From contig NC_088801.1 in assembly GCF_011386835.1 (NCBI RefSeq), forward strand, positions 14,866,824 to 14,930,823: a stretch of 64,000 nucleotides of DNA, read 5' to 3'. This document shows positions 1-13,000 of the stretch, in pieces. Every line of letters starts with the position of its first letter. Positions within the stretch are counted from its first letter, which is position 1. The notes beneath the pieces are model-generated. The model was not told where the DNA came from. It did no database searches and was given only the letters and a program-made list of their open reading frames with translations. Source of the DNA: Chrysemys picta bellii. Its lineage: Eukaryota; Chordata; Testudines; Emydidae. Both the position numbers and the translations under genes were made by a program.

Positions 1-310
1 CCCCTCTTCACTGGCCGCCCCAGGCACCTGCTTGCTACGCTGGTGCCTGGAGCCGGCCCTGGGCGCGGCTCCGGCTCCGGGTGGTGCGGCTCCGGCCCCG
101 CCGCTGAATGACCGGACGTGCCGCCCCCCTCTTCATTGGCCGCCCCAGGCACCTGCTTGCTACGCTGGTGCCTGGAGCCGACCCTGGGTGTGGCTCCGGC
201 GCCGGGTGGTGCGGCTCCAGCCCCAGCCGGGTGGTGCGGCTCCAGCCCCAGCCAGGTGGTGCAGTTCCGGCCCCGGCTGGGCAGCGTGGCTCTGGCTCGG
301 GGTGGCACGG
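1..310. repeat. GC-rich tandem repeat with hAT-MITE end sequence
   Basis: A unit of about 125 bp is repeated: CCCTCTTCACTGGCCGCC at the window start recurs as CCCTCTTCATTGGCCGCC near 127. It is followed by roughly 24-bp repeats of GGGTGGTGCGGCTCC. The part at 14-60 and 143-185 resembles the right end of the hAT MITE at 32895-33183, so this may be an expanded transposon end. Several overlapping ORFs here are compositional. Confidence 0.6.
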
Positions 311-319
311 CCTTCCTAA

Positions 320-2060
320 TTATATTTTTACACTTCATTTGCCAGAGTTTATGCTCTTTTTTTATTTTCCTCACTAAGATTTAACTTCCACTTTTTAAAG
401 GATGCTTTTTTGCTCTCACTGCTTCTTTTGCTTTGTCGCTTCGCGACGGTGGCACTTTTTTGGTTCTCTTACTATGTTTTTTAACTTGGGGTATACATGT
501 AAGTTGAGCCTCTATTATGGTGTCTTTAAAAAGTTTCCATTCAGCTTGCAGGGATTTCACTTTTGGCACCGAACCTCTTAATTTCTGTTTAACTAACTTT
601 CTCATTTTTGTGTAGTCCCCTTTCTGAAATTAAAGGCTACAGTGTTGGGCTGCTGTGGTGTTTTCCTGCCACAGGGATGTTAAATTTAATTACATTGTGG
701 TCACTATTACCAAGCAGTCCAGTTATATTCACCTTTTGGACCAAATCCTGTGCTCCACTTACGACTAAATCAAGAATTGTCTTTCTTCTTGTGGGTTCAG
801 GACTAGCTGCTCCAAGTAGCAGTCATTTACGTTATCAAGAAACTTTCTCTGCATCCGGTCCTGAGGTGACATGTATCTAGTCAACAGGGGGATAGTTGAA
901 ATCCCCCATTATTACTGTTTTTTTTATTTTAATAGCCTCTCTAATCTCCCTGAGCATTTCGTAGTCACTATCACCATCTGGGTCAGGTGGTCAGTAATAT
1001 ATCCATAATGCTATATTCTTATTATTAGAGCATGGAATTACTATCCATAGAGATTCTTTGGTTCATTTAAGATTTTTACATCATTTGATTCTACGCTTTT
1101 TCACATATAGTGCCACTCCCCCAGCAGCATGACCTATTCTGTCCTTGCGATATATTTTGTACCCTGGTATTACTGTGTCCCATTGATTATCCTCCATCCA
1201 CCAAGTTTCTGTGATGCCTATTATATCAATATCCTCATTTAATATGAGGCACTCTAGTTCACCCATCTTATTATTTAGACTTCTAGCATTTGTATATTAG
1301 CACTTTAAAAACGTGTTCCTTTTTAGCTGTCTGCCATTACATGATGTAATTGAACGGGATTCTCTTTCATTTGACTGTTTCTCATCAGATCCTACCCATA
1401 TTTTATCATCTTCCATCCTCTCCTCCTTACTAGGACCTAGAGAGTCTCCATTAAATAGATCCTCCCCTAAGGGATGTCTCTGTCCAAACCATGTGCTCTT
1501 CGGTACCTGTCGGCTTTCCCCCAGCCATTAGTTTAAAAACTGCTCTACAACCTTTTTAATTTTAATTGCCAGCAATCTGGTTCCATTTTGGAACCCATCC
1601 TTCCTGTATAGGCTCCCCCTTTCCCAAAAGTTTCCCCAGTTCCTAATAAATCTAAACCCCTCCTCTCTACACTATCGTCTCATTCACACAGTGAGACTCT
1701 ACAGTTCTGCCTGTCTAACTGGCCCAGCGCGTGGAACTGGAAGCCTTTCAGAGAATGCTACCATAGAGGTCCTGGACTCCAATTTCTTATCTAGCAGCCT
1801 ACATTTGGCCTCCAGGATGTCTCCTCTATCCTTCCCTATGTCATTGGTACCTACATGTACCATGACCACCAGATCCTCCCAAGGACTACACATAAGTCTA
1901 TCTAGATGTCTCGAGAAATCCGCAACCTTCGCACCAGGCAGGCAAGTCACCATGCGGTGACTTTGAGGTACAGAGTAACACACAAATCTAGCTAAAGAAA
2001 GGGAACCAGCTGCCATCATCACCTGCACTGGTGTTGACTAAATCCTGAACTTCATCTAAA
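320..2060 (-). mobile_element. CR1 LINE fragment: ORF1 esterase-type region and endonuclease part
   Basis: Non-LTR retrotransposon remnant. On the minus strand, 2028-1699 encodes an SGNH-esterase-like piece (VVMVHVGTNDIGK), a domain known from CR1 ORF1. Then 1266-1081 encodes IDIIGITETWW of the APE-type endonuclease, and about 880-620 includes the SDHN motif that closes that domain (GLLGNSDHNVI). A further piece, 605-381, follows. Frames are broken in several places and the reverse transcriptase is missing, so the copy is dead. The left edge meets the GC-rich repeat. Confidence 0.75.
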
Positions 2061-3764
2061 ATGTGAACCTGAGGTTCCTGTTGTCATCCTCCCTCTTGTG
2101 TCATTTTCCTTTCCTACCTAATTTTGTTCTTTTTCCTATCTATCTTTTTTGCCTTCTATCTAATGAGAGCCTGGCTTAACTGGTTAAGACAATTCTACCT
2201 TTTGCCATGCTAATCAGAAAGGCAAACCAAAAGCAATGTCTGAAATAATCTAGTGCCAGTAAAAGTTTGCCAGGTCTTAGAGTGGCTGATAAAACCACAT
2301 ACCTTAATTTGGTTGCAACCAAGAGGGAGCATCAGAGACAGAAGCCACATGCTCTGTCTTTCGCAATCCTTCTTTTCTCCTTTTTGCGTATGTGTCTTAA
2401 AGAAAACAAGATTGGAGTTCACCAGCAGCTCAAGACCATCTAATCTAACTTTATCTCTCCCTGCAAAGAGAACAGTTATTGCCATCTTTAAATGCCATCT
2501 AAAACGACTGTCAAACAGATTTTCCCCATATAAGAGACTCTGTACAGCTACAGTGAGTAAGGGAAATTATTAAAATAAAAGCCATACTTGATTCTTTAGG
2601 TTCCATTTTTAACTGTTCTTTCTTTTCCTATATGTTTAAACCAATTAATGATGATTGTTACAGTTGGAATAACCCAACAATAACTTGACGTGGAACCCCG
2701 GACCACTATTTAATGTTATAACTGTCAACAAGTGATTCATTAGCCTCATCTCCCTTTTTGGACCCCAGACCGCCTTTTATCAACACACCAGCATGGCTTA
2801 TTAACAGTGGGGAGAAGCTAATCTTACACAAGCCACCTTCCCCTGGTGGGATGACGCACCCACCAGATTCTTCCACAGTCCCCCAAACTCATCGCACCTG
2901 AAGGGACAGGTAGGCCCCGTCTTCAGTTGAGAGTAGTTGCTAACTCTTTGAGATCAACTTTCTTGAGATTCCTAACCCCCTACGCACCCCTTTTGTATGT
3001 TTCTCATTGGGAGGAGGTGGCCAAGCTCTGTGTTAATACTTCCTTTTCAGTAACTGCATAATGTCTGAGCAGAATTTATTTCTCCTTGATAATCATTTGG
3101 CTGCTCTCTCATTCCATGAACGCAAAGTCCTGGTGCTTTATAAGATTGCTATGGCAACCCATTATAGCACCTCAAGAACCAGGCTCTGATTTGAGAAGGA
3201 GGAGATGGTTTAAAAAGAAAGTGAAGAGACGTCCAGATATTCACATATTATAAATAATGGGAAAGCAACTGAAATGCTAAGTGAAAGGGGTAAAATATAC
3301 AAATAAATGTGTCTTGCTTCTTCTGTAGAACAATGGAAGTAAACAACAGACCATATTTTAGTTCAATTTGCAGTTACAGTATTGCAAAATGCTGCCTTCT
3401 TGAAGCAGGGTATAAATGCTTTGATTACATTGCTATTTTAATGACTACTGAAGCCACAGTCTATGTCAAGGCTGCAACTTCTAACTCAATTTCCTGTCTC
3501 CTCCAAAAGGCATATTTGGCATTCTTACTTGATAACTGATATCAACAACTGTTTCATCACTTTTTTTTATAATTTATGTTATTGCAAAGGACCTGGGAGT
3601 AGGTGAAGGGAATGATCTGTGAATGCAAAGTGGCATTATCTTTCTTTCTATAGACGCAGTGGTTCATGAGCTCAGGGAAGAAGGAATAAGAGATGGGAAA
3701 CAAGAATCTGTTTTTGTAAAACTTTTATAAATATAGAAATCACAAACAAATCAGAAATAGGATT
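2061..3764. other. Intergenic, nothing recognised
   Basis: AT-rich DNA with short chance ORFs only. I recognise no exon, RNA gene or repeat family. Confidence 0.5.
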
Positions 3765-4075
3765 GTGACAGGGTGTATCAGACCCAGAGGCCTCCTGCAG
3801 GAGGCCTCAGGGTCCTACTACACCCCATCCCTGAAAGGAGCAATGGAGCTAAGTCCTCCAGGTGGCCTAGAGAGACTGCACAGGGAGCAGCCAATCAGGG
3901 CCCAGCAGTCTCTCATAAAAGGAGCTGCAGGGGCGGAGTCACTCAATGGCTTCCTGGAGCTGAAGGAGTGAGGACTGTGTTAATGGCTGGCTGAAAGAGC
4001 AGTAGGACCACGAACAGATCAGTTGCTGGCAGGGACGGAGGGAGCAAAAGGGAGCTCCTATCTGGCTGCTGGGAC

Positions 4076-4200
4076 TAGGGTGACCAGACAGCAAGTGTGA
4101 AAAATCGGGACAGGGGGTGGGGGGGTAATGGGCTTCTATATAAGAAAAAGCCTCAAATATCGGGACTGTCCCTAGAAAATCGGGACATCTGGTCACCCTA
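4076..4200 (+). mobile_element. hAT-type MITE (TAGGGTGACCAGA family), copy 1
   Basis: 125 bp with terminal inverted repeats TAGGGTGACCAGA / TCTGGTCACCCTA and a perfect 8-bp target duplication GCTGGGAC at 4068-4075 and 4201-4208. An 8-bp duplication is typical of hAT. It is noncoding and nested in the LTR-like element. Confidence 0.9.
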
Positions 4201-4471
4201 GCTGGGACTGAAGATAGAACAGCTGGAGCTACAAAGACCCAGAAAGGGTGAAGAGTCTGCAGGGAGGAAGCCCTGGGGGCACAGCCCCATACCAGGGCCG
4301 GGACTATTTAAAGACTGAGCCCAGAGAGGGCTACAGAGATACCAACAGATGGATACTGGGATAGAAGGGGTCTGTTTCGTTTCACAGACAGACTATGTGT
4401 GTGACTTGGCTGGAGGACAGAGTCATGCAAAACTGCCTGAGAAACCACCAACCAGGGTCGCTGCAGACTAA

Positions 4472-4719
4472 GGGTACGTCTATACTTACCTCCGGGTCCG
4501 GCGGTAAGCAATCGATCTTCTGGGATCGATCCCGGAAGTGCTCGCCTTCGACACCGGTACTCCTGCTCCGCGAGAGGAGTATGTGGAGTCGACGGGGGAG
4601 CCTGCCCTGTGTGGACCCGCGGTAAGTTCGAACTAAGATACTTCGACTTCAGCTACGTTATTCACGTAGCTGAAGTTGCGTATCTTAGTTCGAAGTGGGG
4701 GGTTAGTGTGGACCAGCCC
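4472..4719 (+). mobile_element. PIF/Harbinger MITE with internal hairpin, copy 1
   Basis: 248 bp, ends GGGTACGTCTA / GACCAGCCC, with a 3-bp target duplication TAA (4469-4471 and 4720-4722). A hairpin with 13-bp arms (ACTTCAGCTACGT) lies at 4646-4676, and the palindrome extends outward through TAAGATACTTCG. Confidence 0.9.
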
Positions 4720-4929
4720 TAAGAGAGTGCAGGCAAACACACTCGGCCAGTGGGCACTCTTGAGAGGTCAGTGCCACGCTGTTAGAAGGATAATTTATAG
4801 ACGGTATGGACCTTAACCAGCATCCAACTAGCTTGAACTTTTGGAGGAAGCTTGTAACTTTGTGACTAGCTCCCATCTCAGTAGTGGGCCAACTAAAAAT
4901 CCTAGAATCAGACATCGTATGATACAGGG

Positions 4930-5290
4930 ATCTTAGGCCAAGCACTGATTAGATTGTGTTTGCTTGTCATTAGTCTATCAATGCTATTATACTACTGATA
5001 ATAAAAGACCCAATTATTGCTCCTAGATCTATGGGCAGAGGAGACCGTCCATGCTCTGTATTCTAGCTGTGCAGAAAGGGGCTTTGTTGTTTCCCTGACA
5101 CCATTTTTGCCCTTTCTCCAGTCTCTGTGGAGGGTGTTTTGTTGTCTCTGGGGTGCATGAGTGGACTTGAGGTGGAGCGGGGGGAGTATTGCCTAGGCTC
5201 TGAAACATTTTTCCAGACTGTAACCTATCACCAAATACCACCCAAAGAAATCCCACAAAGCAGATGCTGTATAGAAAACTCATCACAAGG
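4930..5290. repeat. Unnamed repeat, copy 1 (pairs with 8219-8530)
   Basis: Shares runs such as TTAGGCCAAGCACTGAT and GCTATTATACTACT, plus the GCAGAGGAGAC and TGTGGAGGGTG blocks, in the same order with 8219-8530. It is a diverged direct copy either of an interspersed family or of a local duplication. It contains chance ORFs only. Confidence 0.75.
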
Positions 5291-6950
5291 CCTGTGCCCT
5301 TCACTAACAACTTCATCGTGCACCATTCAAATCGATGGCAGTTTTTCCATTGGTTTGAATGGAGCATGGTCACGTCCTTAAAAAATAATTAACATTTTCT
5401 GTCTTTAAGCTCTTTACAATATGCTCTGCACTGCAACCTGCTACCTTGAGTCCTTTGAACTCCTACATGGACTTCTTCTTAGACAGTTGACTTTGTCAGG
5501 GATGCAGCTGTCCTCATTTTATATTTCCCTAAACTAGTTCCTTCATTACCTCTCTATTTTCTAAGGCATCCGAGGACTCCAACCTGTGCTGGAGTAGGCT
5601 ATGCTAACAATCCATGTCAGGGAGACGCAGTTACAACTAAATAGCGGACCCAATTTTGCACATTCCTGATTGCTATTGTCATAGCAAATGTGGTTTATAT
5701 ACAGTTTACATTTCCAAAGAACTTCTAATTTTTATAACTAGGATCATAGAAACACTTAGTTTTAGGATGTTGCGTGGGGCAACACTGAACGTGATTTGTA
5801 TTTTCTCTCTCTTCAAAGATGTATTTTAAAATATATCCAGCAAAAGGACCTCTTGTGGGTAGAGAGTGCAGAATGGAATGAAACTTGCTCAGCGTTTTCT
5901 TACTTACTTTGGAAAACCAGTATGCTTTACAAAGAGATCCACACAAAATTCGCACTGTAAGTACTGGTTCTTTGTATACTGCAATGGAATTGATGCAGAT
6001 GTAGGAAGTTTGTCAGAATGATTTACAGCTTTGGGAAAGAACAAGAACTCTTTACAAGGAGGTAGCATAGTTTTGTGTAGAGGAAAAAGTTCTATGGGGA
6101 ATTGAAATATTTATCATGTAACTGCTAAGTACTATTAATTTTGTTAGCAATGGGAGCACCTCTGCCTTTGATAATTGTATCAGAACTGCAACTGACACAC
6201 AGGTTAATTTTATGTAGCTTGTGAGAATAAGAGCTCATTATTTAAGCTGGGATTTTCAAAACTAAAGGGAAAGTATCCCCAATTGCCAGTAAGATTAAAT
6301 GAAACCATTCAGCCACAGAGCAGGGGCATGTGTACAGGGGTACACTGGGCACTGTGCTCTTGTGACCGGGCAGCAGCTCTCTTTGCAAAGGGGGGTGTAG
6401 CTTCTGTTAGCAATAGAGTGCAATAGCCTCAGATTGTCAGCATATAGAGGACTAAGGAAGTTTCCCCAAGGAACTCTGGGATACACCCAAAGAACATCTG
6501 GGACCCAAGTCAAGCTGGGCCGCGTGCACACAGGAAAGGCACAGAGGTGCTGGAACGCTTTTTATAGTGGGGGTGCTGAAAGCCAGCTAACAAGACTGTA
6601 AACCCTGTGTCTTAAAAAGCAATGTGAAAAAAGTGCAATTCCTACACAGGGGGTCGGAAAGCTCCTGGATTCTCAAGAATAGCAAAATAATGCTAGCTTC
6701 GTTTTGACAGCAGCAGCAAACTTTTAACAGTAAAACTTGGGAATACTGCAGCATCCCCTGCACCCCTAGTTCCTGCGTCTATGGAAAGGAATAGGGCTCA
6801 GACCCTAGGTCCCAGCTTAACATGGACTCAGACCCTCCAGCCCTGGAGGGTCCTGGGACCCTAGGTTTGAGCCCTAAATTAAAATAATTGGTGTGTGGAT
6901 GCAAGGAGGATTAGGCTTGAGTCCAGGCCCAAGCCAGGACTCACATTGGT
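5291..6950. other. Intergenic, no gene recognised
   Basis: No exon or RNA gene seen. Around 6250-6300 there is a faint match to the palindromic TTTTCAAA-type old repeat found better preserved near 37.1 and 60.3 kb. Confidence 0.4.
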
Positions 6951-6954
6951 GTGT

Positions 6955-7160
6955 CAACATACTCTCTATAGCTCAGTGGTTAGGGCACCCACCTGGAAAT
7001 GGAAGCGCCTGGATCCAGTCACTCTTTCACTATGTGTCCACAGTGGAACACCTTTAACGGGACTGACTGAGGGAGCCCCATGTCAGACTGTCCCATAGCG
7101 CAGTAGAGCACTTTCCTAAGAGATAGGATTTGAACAGGGGTCTCTCTTCTCCCCCTCTGC
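6955..7160 (+). repeat. tRNA-derived SINE-like fragment
   Basis: Contains ATAGCTCAGTGGTTAGGGC, a good RNA polymerase III A box as in tRNA D arms. The expected B box is degenerate and no cloverleaf closes, so this is not a functional tRNA. Confidence 0.35.
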
Positions 7161-8218
7161 TTTAACCCCTGGCCTAAAAGTTATAAAGTGAGTGGCAGTA
7201 CCTTTTCCTCCTCGTTTTGAATGGGACCAGATGCGGCAGGTGCCTTCTGAGCTTGCCTGCAGGATGTGCCCCTGCATGCGACTCAGCAGTTGCATGCCTG
7301 TCTTCCCCCAGTTTATGGCTCACTCTAGGGCTTAGGTAGAAGATAAGTGTCTGGATGCCTAGAGGGAGGCTGCAATGTGCCTGCCCAGAGGCTGAATCAT
7401 AGGCACCTAGAAAACTTCTTTGAAAAACGTAGGCATCAAGTGAGTTTAGGCACCTACCGTGTTTGGCAGGAGTCTTGTGTATTGAATTGGAGCCAGACCT
7501 GGGACTCAGATGCCTACCTACTTTTGTGGATCTCACCCAGACAGATTTGGCACCTCAACAAAGCTTTACAGCTAAACATAAGTGTTTTTCCACCACCAGA
7601 AGACTTTGCCACTAACTCATTCTATATCTGTGGGGAGACTCTCCTTAATGTTCATTGCTGAGTTCCAACGTTGCTGGAAGTAGCATCTTTTTAGTGAAAA
7701 ACTTATTAAGACCATTCCACAGTAGGGCTCATGTATTGCCCTTGATCTACATGTACGAATTCCATTATCACGAAGAGCTTTGATTTTGATGTGGGGTCAG
7801 GGTAGGTGAAAGTATGGGCACATAGATGCTTGCTTTGTATGAACTGATCCCATTCACAAACCTGGAATCTGCATGTGAAAGTAGGTAGTTAGAGGCATAG
7901 CTGCTCATTTGTGTGTGAAAATATTTATTGTATACACAGCGATTGCAAGCCCACATTGTAAGAAAAAAATCAGATCCTTTCAGTCCCATATTGAAATTAG
8001 TTAAGATCTACGCATCCCATCAATAGTAGTTTGCAGCTTGAGAGAAGTATATGTTCTGCATTATTTGCTTTACAGATAACTTGCAAAAGCAGGGCACAAG
8101 TCTCTTTATCAGTCTAAATCAATGTCTTAGCTCTTTCAGATCTAAACTTTGATTAGTTCCTGTCTCTGTAATTGGCTTACTACAGTTTTTGGAACCAGAC
8201 ATGCCCTTCATGCAGGGG
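7161..8218. other. Intergenic, old repeat-like, no gene
   Basis: Contains scattered TTAGGCACCTA-type phrases (for example 7380-7470) that look like a decayed interspersed repeat. No coding support. Confidence 0.35.
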
Positions 8219-8530
8219 TTTTAGGCCAAGCACTGATCAGCCTGTGCTCTCTTGTCATTACATTGTCAGTGCTATTATACTACTAATAATGCAGGACCCA
8301 ATCATAGATCCACGTGCAGAGGAGACAGTCCAGGGTCAGGATGCTAGATGTGCAGAATGGCTTTGCTGCCTCCAGGGCAATATTTTTCCCCTTTCTACTT
8401 GTGGAGGGTGCTCCGTGGGTCCTAGGATCTATAGGGGGAGAGTGGAGTTGGGGAGCATGGCAAAAGCTCCAAAATATTTTACCAGCCTGTATTCTATCTT
8501 CAAATGGCACCACAAACCCAGCTGCAGTAG
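8219..8530. repeat. Unnamed repeat, copy 2 (pairs with 4930-5290)
   Basis: Direct diverged copy of 4930-5290, about 3.3 kb away, with the same order of shared blocks and no coding potential. Confidence 0.75.
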
Positions 8531-9179
8531 GCTGCTAAATGGACCTCTATGATGTAAGGACTTATGTTCACTGCAAGCTTGGTAACAGAAAGCAACAATG
8601 AATCACATGCTTTAGTCTAATAATCTTGAAACAATGACCTAAAGGACAAAGACTCAGTAGTCATTACTGCACCCGAGTTTGTCAATATCCTGGGAATGAA
8701 TGTCCAGTTTAAATGCCAACATAACATGCATTTAGATACTCTAATGATGACCCTTTTGCACCACTGCTTAGCATTCCTAGAGGAAACAGCACTCATTCGT
8801 AGGGGAGTGTGGAGAGCACCTTAGCAAAGCATATTTAAAATGGCAGCTACAAGAAGGAAGAGTTTGTGGAGGACATTAGGGGCTCACAGTGCAAGATTTT
8901 GCATGGCCTGGGAGCTTCTCTGCACTCTTAAGATGATTCCAGACAAAAGACACTATAGAATTTTATTTTAATGATCTACTACTGTAGCTTAGTGATACTG
9001 CAATATTTGGGGCTATGGTGTAGTACTATGGAATACTCAATGTTTTGTTTAATAGAGCCACTGTAATTCTCGAGTGGGATGGTGTTTTTCTACAGGATGA
9101 GGATAGATTTGTGACTTCACCATTTTGTACTGACTGAATTATGACCTTCGATGAGGGTCAGTGTCATGATAGCATTGAG

Positions 9180-10040
9180 AGAGCCCAACTAACCAAAGCT
9201 AAATGGATTCTTTGCATTAGTCTTCACTGAAGAGGATGTGAAGGAGATTCCCACACTTGAGCCATTCTTTTTAGGAGACAAATCTGAGGAACTGTCCCAG
9301 ATTGAGGTGTTAATAGAGGTGGTTTGGGAACAAATTGATAAATTGAACAGTAATGTCACCAGGGCCAGCTGGTATTCCCCCAAGAGTTCTGAAGGAACTC
9401 AAATATGAAATTGTAGAACTACTAACTAGTATGTAACCTGTCGCTTAAATCAGCCTCTGTACCAGATGACTGGAAACTAGCTAATGTGACACTGATTTTT
9501 AAAAAATGCTTCCGAGGTGATCCTGGCAGCTACAGGTCAGTAAATGTAACTTCAGTACCAGGCAAATTGTCTGAAATTACAGTAAAGAATGGAATTATCA
9601 AGCACATAGTTTGAACACAATATATTGAGGCTTTTGTAAAGAGAAATCATGCCTCACCACTCTGTTAGAATTCTTTGAGGGTGTGAACGAGCATGTGGAC
9701 AAGGGAGATCCAGTCAAAATAGCCTACTTGGACTTTCAGAAAGCCTTTAACAAGGTCCCTCACCAGAGGTCGTTAAGCACGCTGAGCAGTCATGGGATAA
9801 GAGGGAAGTTTCTAAAAAGAATTAAATAAGTTCAGGGAGGATAGCTCCATCCATGTCTACTAGCCTAAACCTCTGCCCGAAACTGAGCCTGGATGACAGG
9901 AGATGGATCAGTCAATAAATGTCTTGTTCTGTTTATTCCCTCTGAAGCATCTGGCATTGGCTGCTGGTGGAAGACAGGATACTGGGCTAGATAGACCATT
10001 GGTCTGAGCCAGTGTGGCTATTCTTACGTTCTTAATTAAG
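9180..10040 (+). mobile_element. CR1 LINE fragment, reverse-transcriptase part and 3' end
   Basis: Plus-strand translation in pieces gives CR1 reverse-transcriptase phrases (near 9715-9760: AYLDFQKAFNKVPHQR). From about 9960 comes the CR1 3' UTR-like segment ending GGGCTAGATAGACCATTGG and TTCTTACGTTCTTAA. Several frameshifts, stops and an internal deletion show a dead copy. Confidence 0.75.
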
Positions 10041-13000
10041 ATATGCTCTAGTCACTGAACACACATAGTAAGATGGTCCCTACTATAAATAACTTACAGT
10101 TTAAGTAGACAAAAATATATAAAGATAATCTCATCCCCAATTTTAGAGATGGTAAAGTGAGGCAGACAGACTACATTGCTTGCTCTCCCCCCCCCTCCCA
10201 AAAAACCTGGTAAAACCAGGGAACTGAACCTAGATCATTTGCATCTTTGCCCAGTGTCTTCATTAGAAGGCCAACCTACCTCATCTTTTCACAATTCCAC
10301 ATTAAGGTTGGAGAGATTCTAAAGGACCAATTTCGAGTAGGAAAGCAATGTAGATGTTTCTCTTAACATCATCCAGACCCGTGATATGGATGTGACTGAA
10401 ACCACTAGTAAAATTTGAACCACTTGTAGCTTTGGAAAGAACAACTATTTCAGAGTGACTTTAATGCTGGTTTGAGAGTTTGGAGTGATAGGGCTGGAAT
10501 CCAGAGGCCTCTGTAAATCCAGAGTACAGGTAAAGAAGAAATGATCGAGAGAACTCTTGGTTGACCTAATCAAATTGCCTCAAATCCTGATGTGGGAGGA
10601 CCAGCTACAGCAGTGACTGAAAATCACCTCCAAGCCCTTCAATCAATTTGTGGCTTCTTCAGGGAGTACTAACAAGGCTATGCCAATTATGTGATCTTTT
10701 ATTTTGAAAATCTGCCTTTAGGAACTAGATAAACCTTCAACATGGTTCATATCGGCTCCAGAACATCCTTCATGAAGAACTAAGCGGCCTGACGCTTACT
10801 CTGATGTGTAGCGCTGTGCTTAACACTTCGCTTATAGCCGGATGAACATCTACCTTTTGCACACTGCAAGAGGCACTGCAGCATCAGGGCCTTAATGTCC
10901 TAGTGTGAATTCAGTCATTAGAATTTCACTGTTCATTATGAAATTAAGCCATCAATTTATGCAAGAAACAGGGTTTTAATTAGTGTTTTTCTATTCATGG
11001 TGAAGCAAGTATAGATAAAAACCTGTCCTAGCCTGCATCCAGCTCCCAAAAACCTTGCTATCTGTGTTAGTAAATCTTCACTGTCTACCTATGACATTTT
11101 GCCCTGAAAGATCTGAAAGTGAGGAGTTTGTTTATGCCTGTCTAGGACCGCACCGTATTACAGCATTCATAAGAGATGATTGTATCATGACAAATTCTTT
11201 CACAATTATGAGTAGTATCTAGGCACTGGAAAATTCCTCTACGGACTTGTTCTGGAAAATGTCAAAAAATTTTCTTCCAGTTTTGATCACCCCTTTAACT
11301 AGCTTAAAAAGTCCAATTTCTTTGTCAAGGTTCTTGAAGAGAGAGGAGGCAATTTCTCAAGGAATACAATATTAGTTCACAGCCTATCAGTCATTCTTAT
11401 GAGACAAGCCTTGAGAGTCTGATGGCTGAGGTCTATTAACTGCTCACAAGATTGATAACAGGGGAAGCTGTAAAGGAAACTGTAGATTTCCAATCAGTTT
11501 GATCTTTGAAACTTATAGTAACATCCTTGTAGAAACAGACGCCTGATCTGAATGAGCAGATATTCTATTATCAGATGTATTTTTCATTAACGATGCATTA
11601 ACCAGGAAGGATATCTATGCATCTATACAATCCAGTGAGCTGCAGTCCTTGTCTTTCAATACATATGTACACTCACCTCTGGACTTACTCTTCTGATTAG
11701 TCAGGAAACTGAACATGAAATAGTGGAATATGTAAGTATTCCCATAGATACAGACTGAGTGCAATAAATCTAGGATTTTTAAGTAAAACCAACTATGGTC
11801 CCTCAAGATGGAAAATGTACATTCCAAGCTGTTGGCAAAGATGTCCTCTTCCAGGGCAAGCTGATCCCAAACTCTATGGCAATGTATTCCGGTTCCTGAA
11901 GCTCTCAGGTATGGCAGAATGAAAATTCAGTGACATGTTTTAAAGGAAGTTTTATTTCATTGAATATGAAAATACAATCAGTAGAGTGGCCCCTTTATTT
12001 CTTTTGACACTATTTTAAACTGAACCCATGTACCTAGTTTTCATTGTGCTAGATTTCAGTATTGGCTGCATAGCTACACTGCAAAAGAGGCAGGGTCGGA
12101 CTGGGGGCTGTGCAGCTGGGTATGGGACAATTAGTTTTCAACTTCCAGAAAGGTGAACCTGTGAGTGAACAGCACTCTTATTTTTAAGCTGAATTCACAG
12201 AAGACTCAAGAGCAGGAGCTCTCTCTCTCCATGGCTTTCACAAGATCACAGTTAAAGGCAATGAATTCAACTCTGGGCATCTAACCAATAGAAAGATGTA
12301 GACAAAATGGAGAGAGATCACTTGCTATTGTTTTCTGATTATGGGGCTGGAGGATGTGACAGCTGAGAAAAGATTATGAACTAAGGGTGAAATCCTGGTC
12401 CTACTGAAGTCTGTGGCAAAACTCCCATTGACTTCAACAACGAGGGAGAGGAATTGTTTAGGGAAGCAAAAAGAGAGAAAACTAGGAATAAAAGTTTTAA
12501 GCTAAGGGAAAGAAAAATTTAGGATAGCACACACTCTCAGTAAGAGATTGCCTTCCTTTATTAAAAACTAGATTTGAATAAGACAACTTTCTTTGTATAA
12601 AGGAAGAGTGAAATATTGCTCACTGGCAACATTCAGTTCTGAAAATATTAAGAGAGTCTTGTAGCTAACACACAGGAGTTCTGGGTTCAGCTCCCATTTG
12701 CAAAACTGGATAGCTTTCACATCTAGACAAACCCTTACATATTATGGTGTTATATACTTCATAGGTATTTCTAAAACACGTTAGAGACTTTTTAACAATT
12801 ATTTGTATAAGAATATAACTTGGAGTCAAGGATCAGTGCCCCACTGTGCTAGGTATTAGAGAGAGATCTGATCAATGCAGTTTTAATTTAAAGAACAGCT
12901 TCTGCTCCTCATTGCAACCAGTGAAGCTTTAAGCCTTTAAATCCAAACAACTTGATGTATCAGAAATCCAAACTTCTTAACTGACAAATTTATTTTTAAA

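Larger units (their letters stand above)
3767..4785 (+). mobile_element. Solo-LTR-like element with two nested MITEs
   Basis: Begins TGTGACAGGGTGTATCAG, has a GC-rich promoter-like stretch with CATAAAAGG near 3915, and lacks coding sequence, which suggests a solo LTR. It is interrupted by an hAT MITE (4076-4200) and a Harbinger MITE (4472-4719). The right edge is uncertain. Two similar LTR-like pieces lie near 23.6 and 49.6 kb. Whether the source was an endogenous retrovirus or another LTR element cannot be told. Confidence 0.45.

Noticed and set aside
6955..7160. Possible tRNA gene from a good A box
   Set aside because: No intact B box, acceptor stem or cloverleaf could be found; more likely a SINE remnant.
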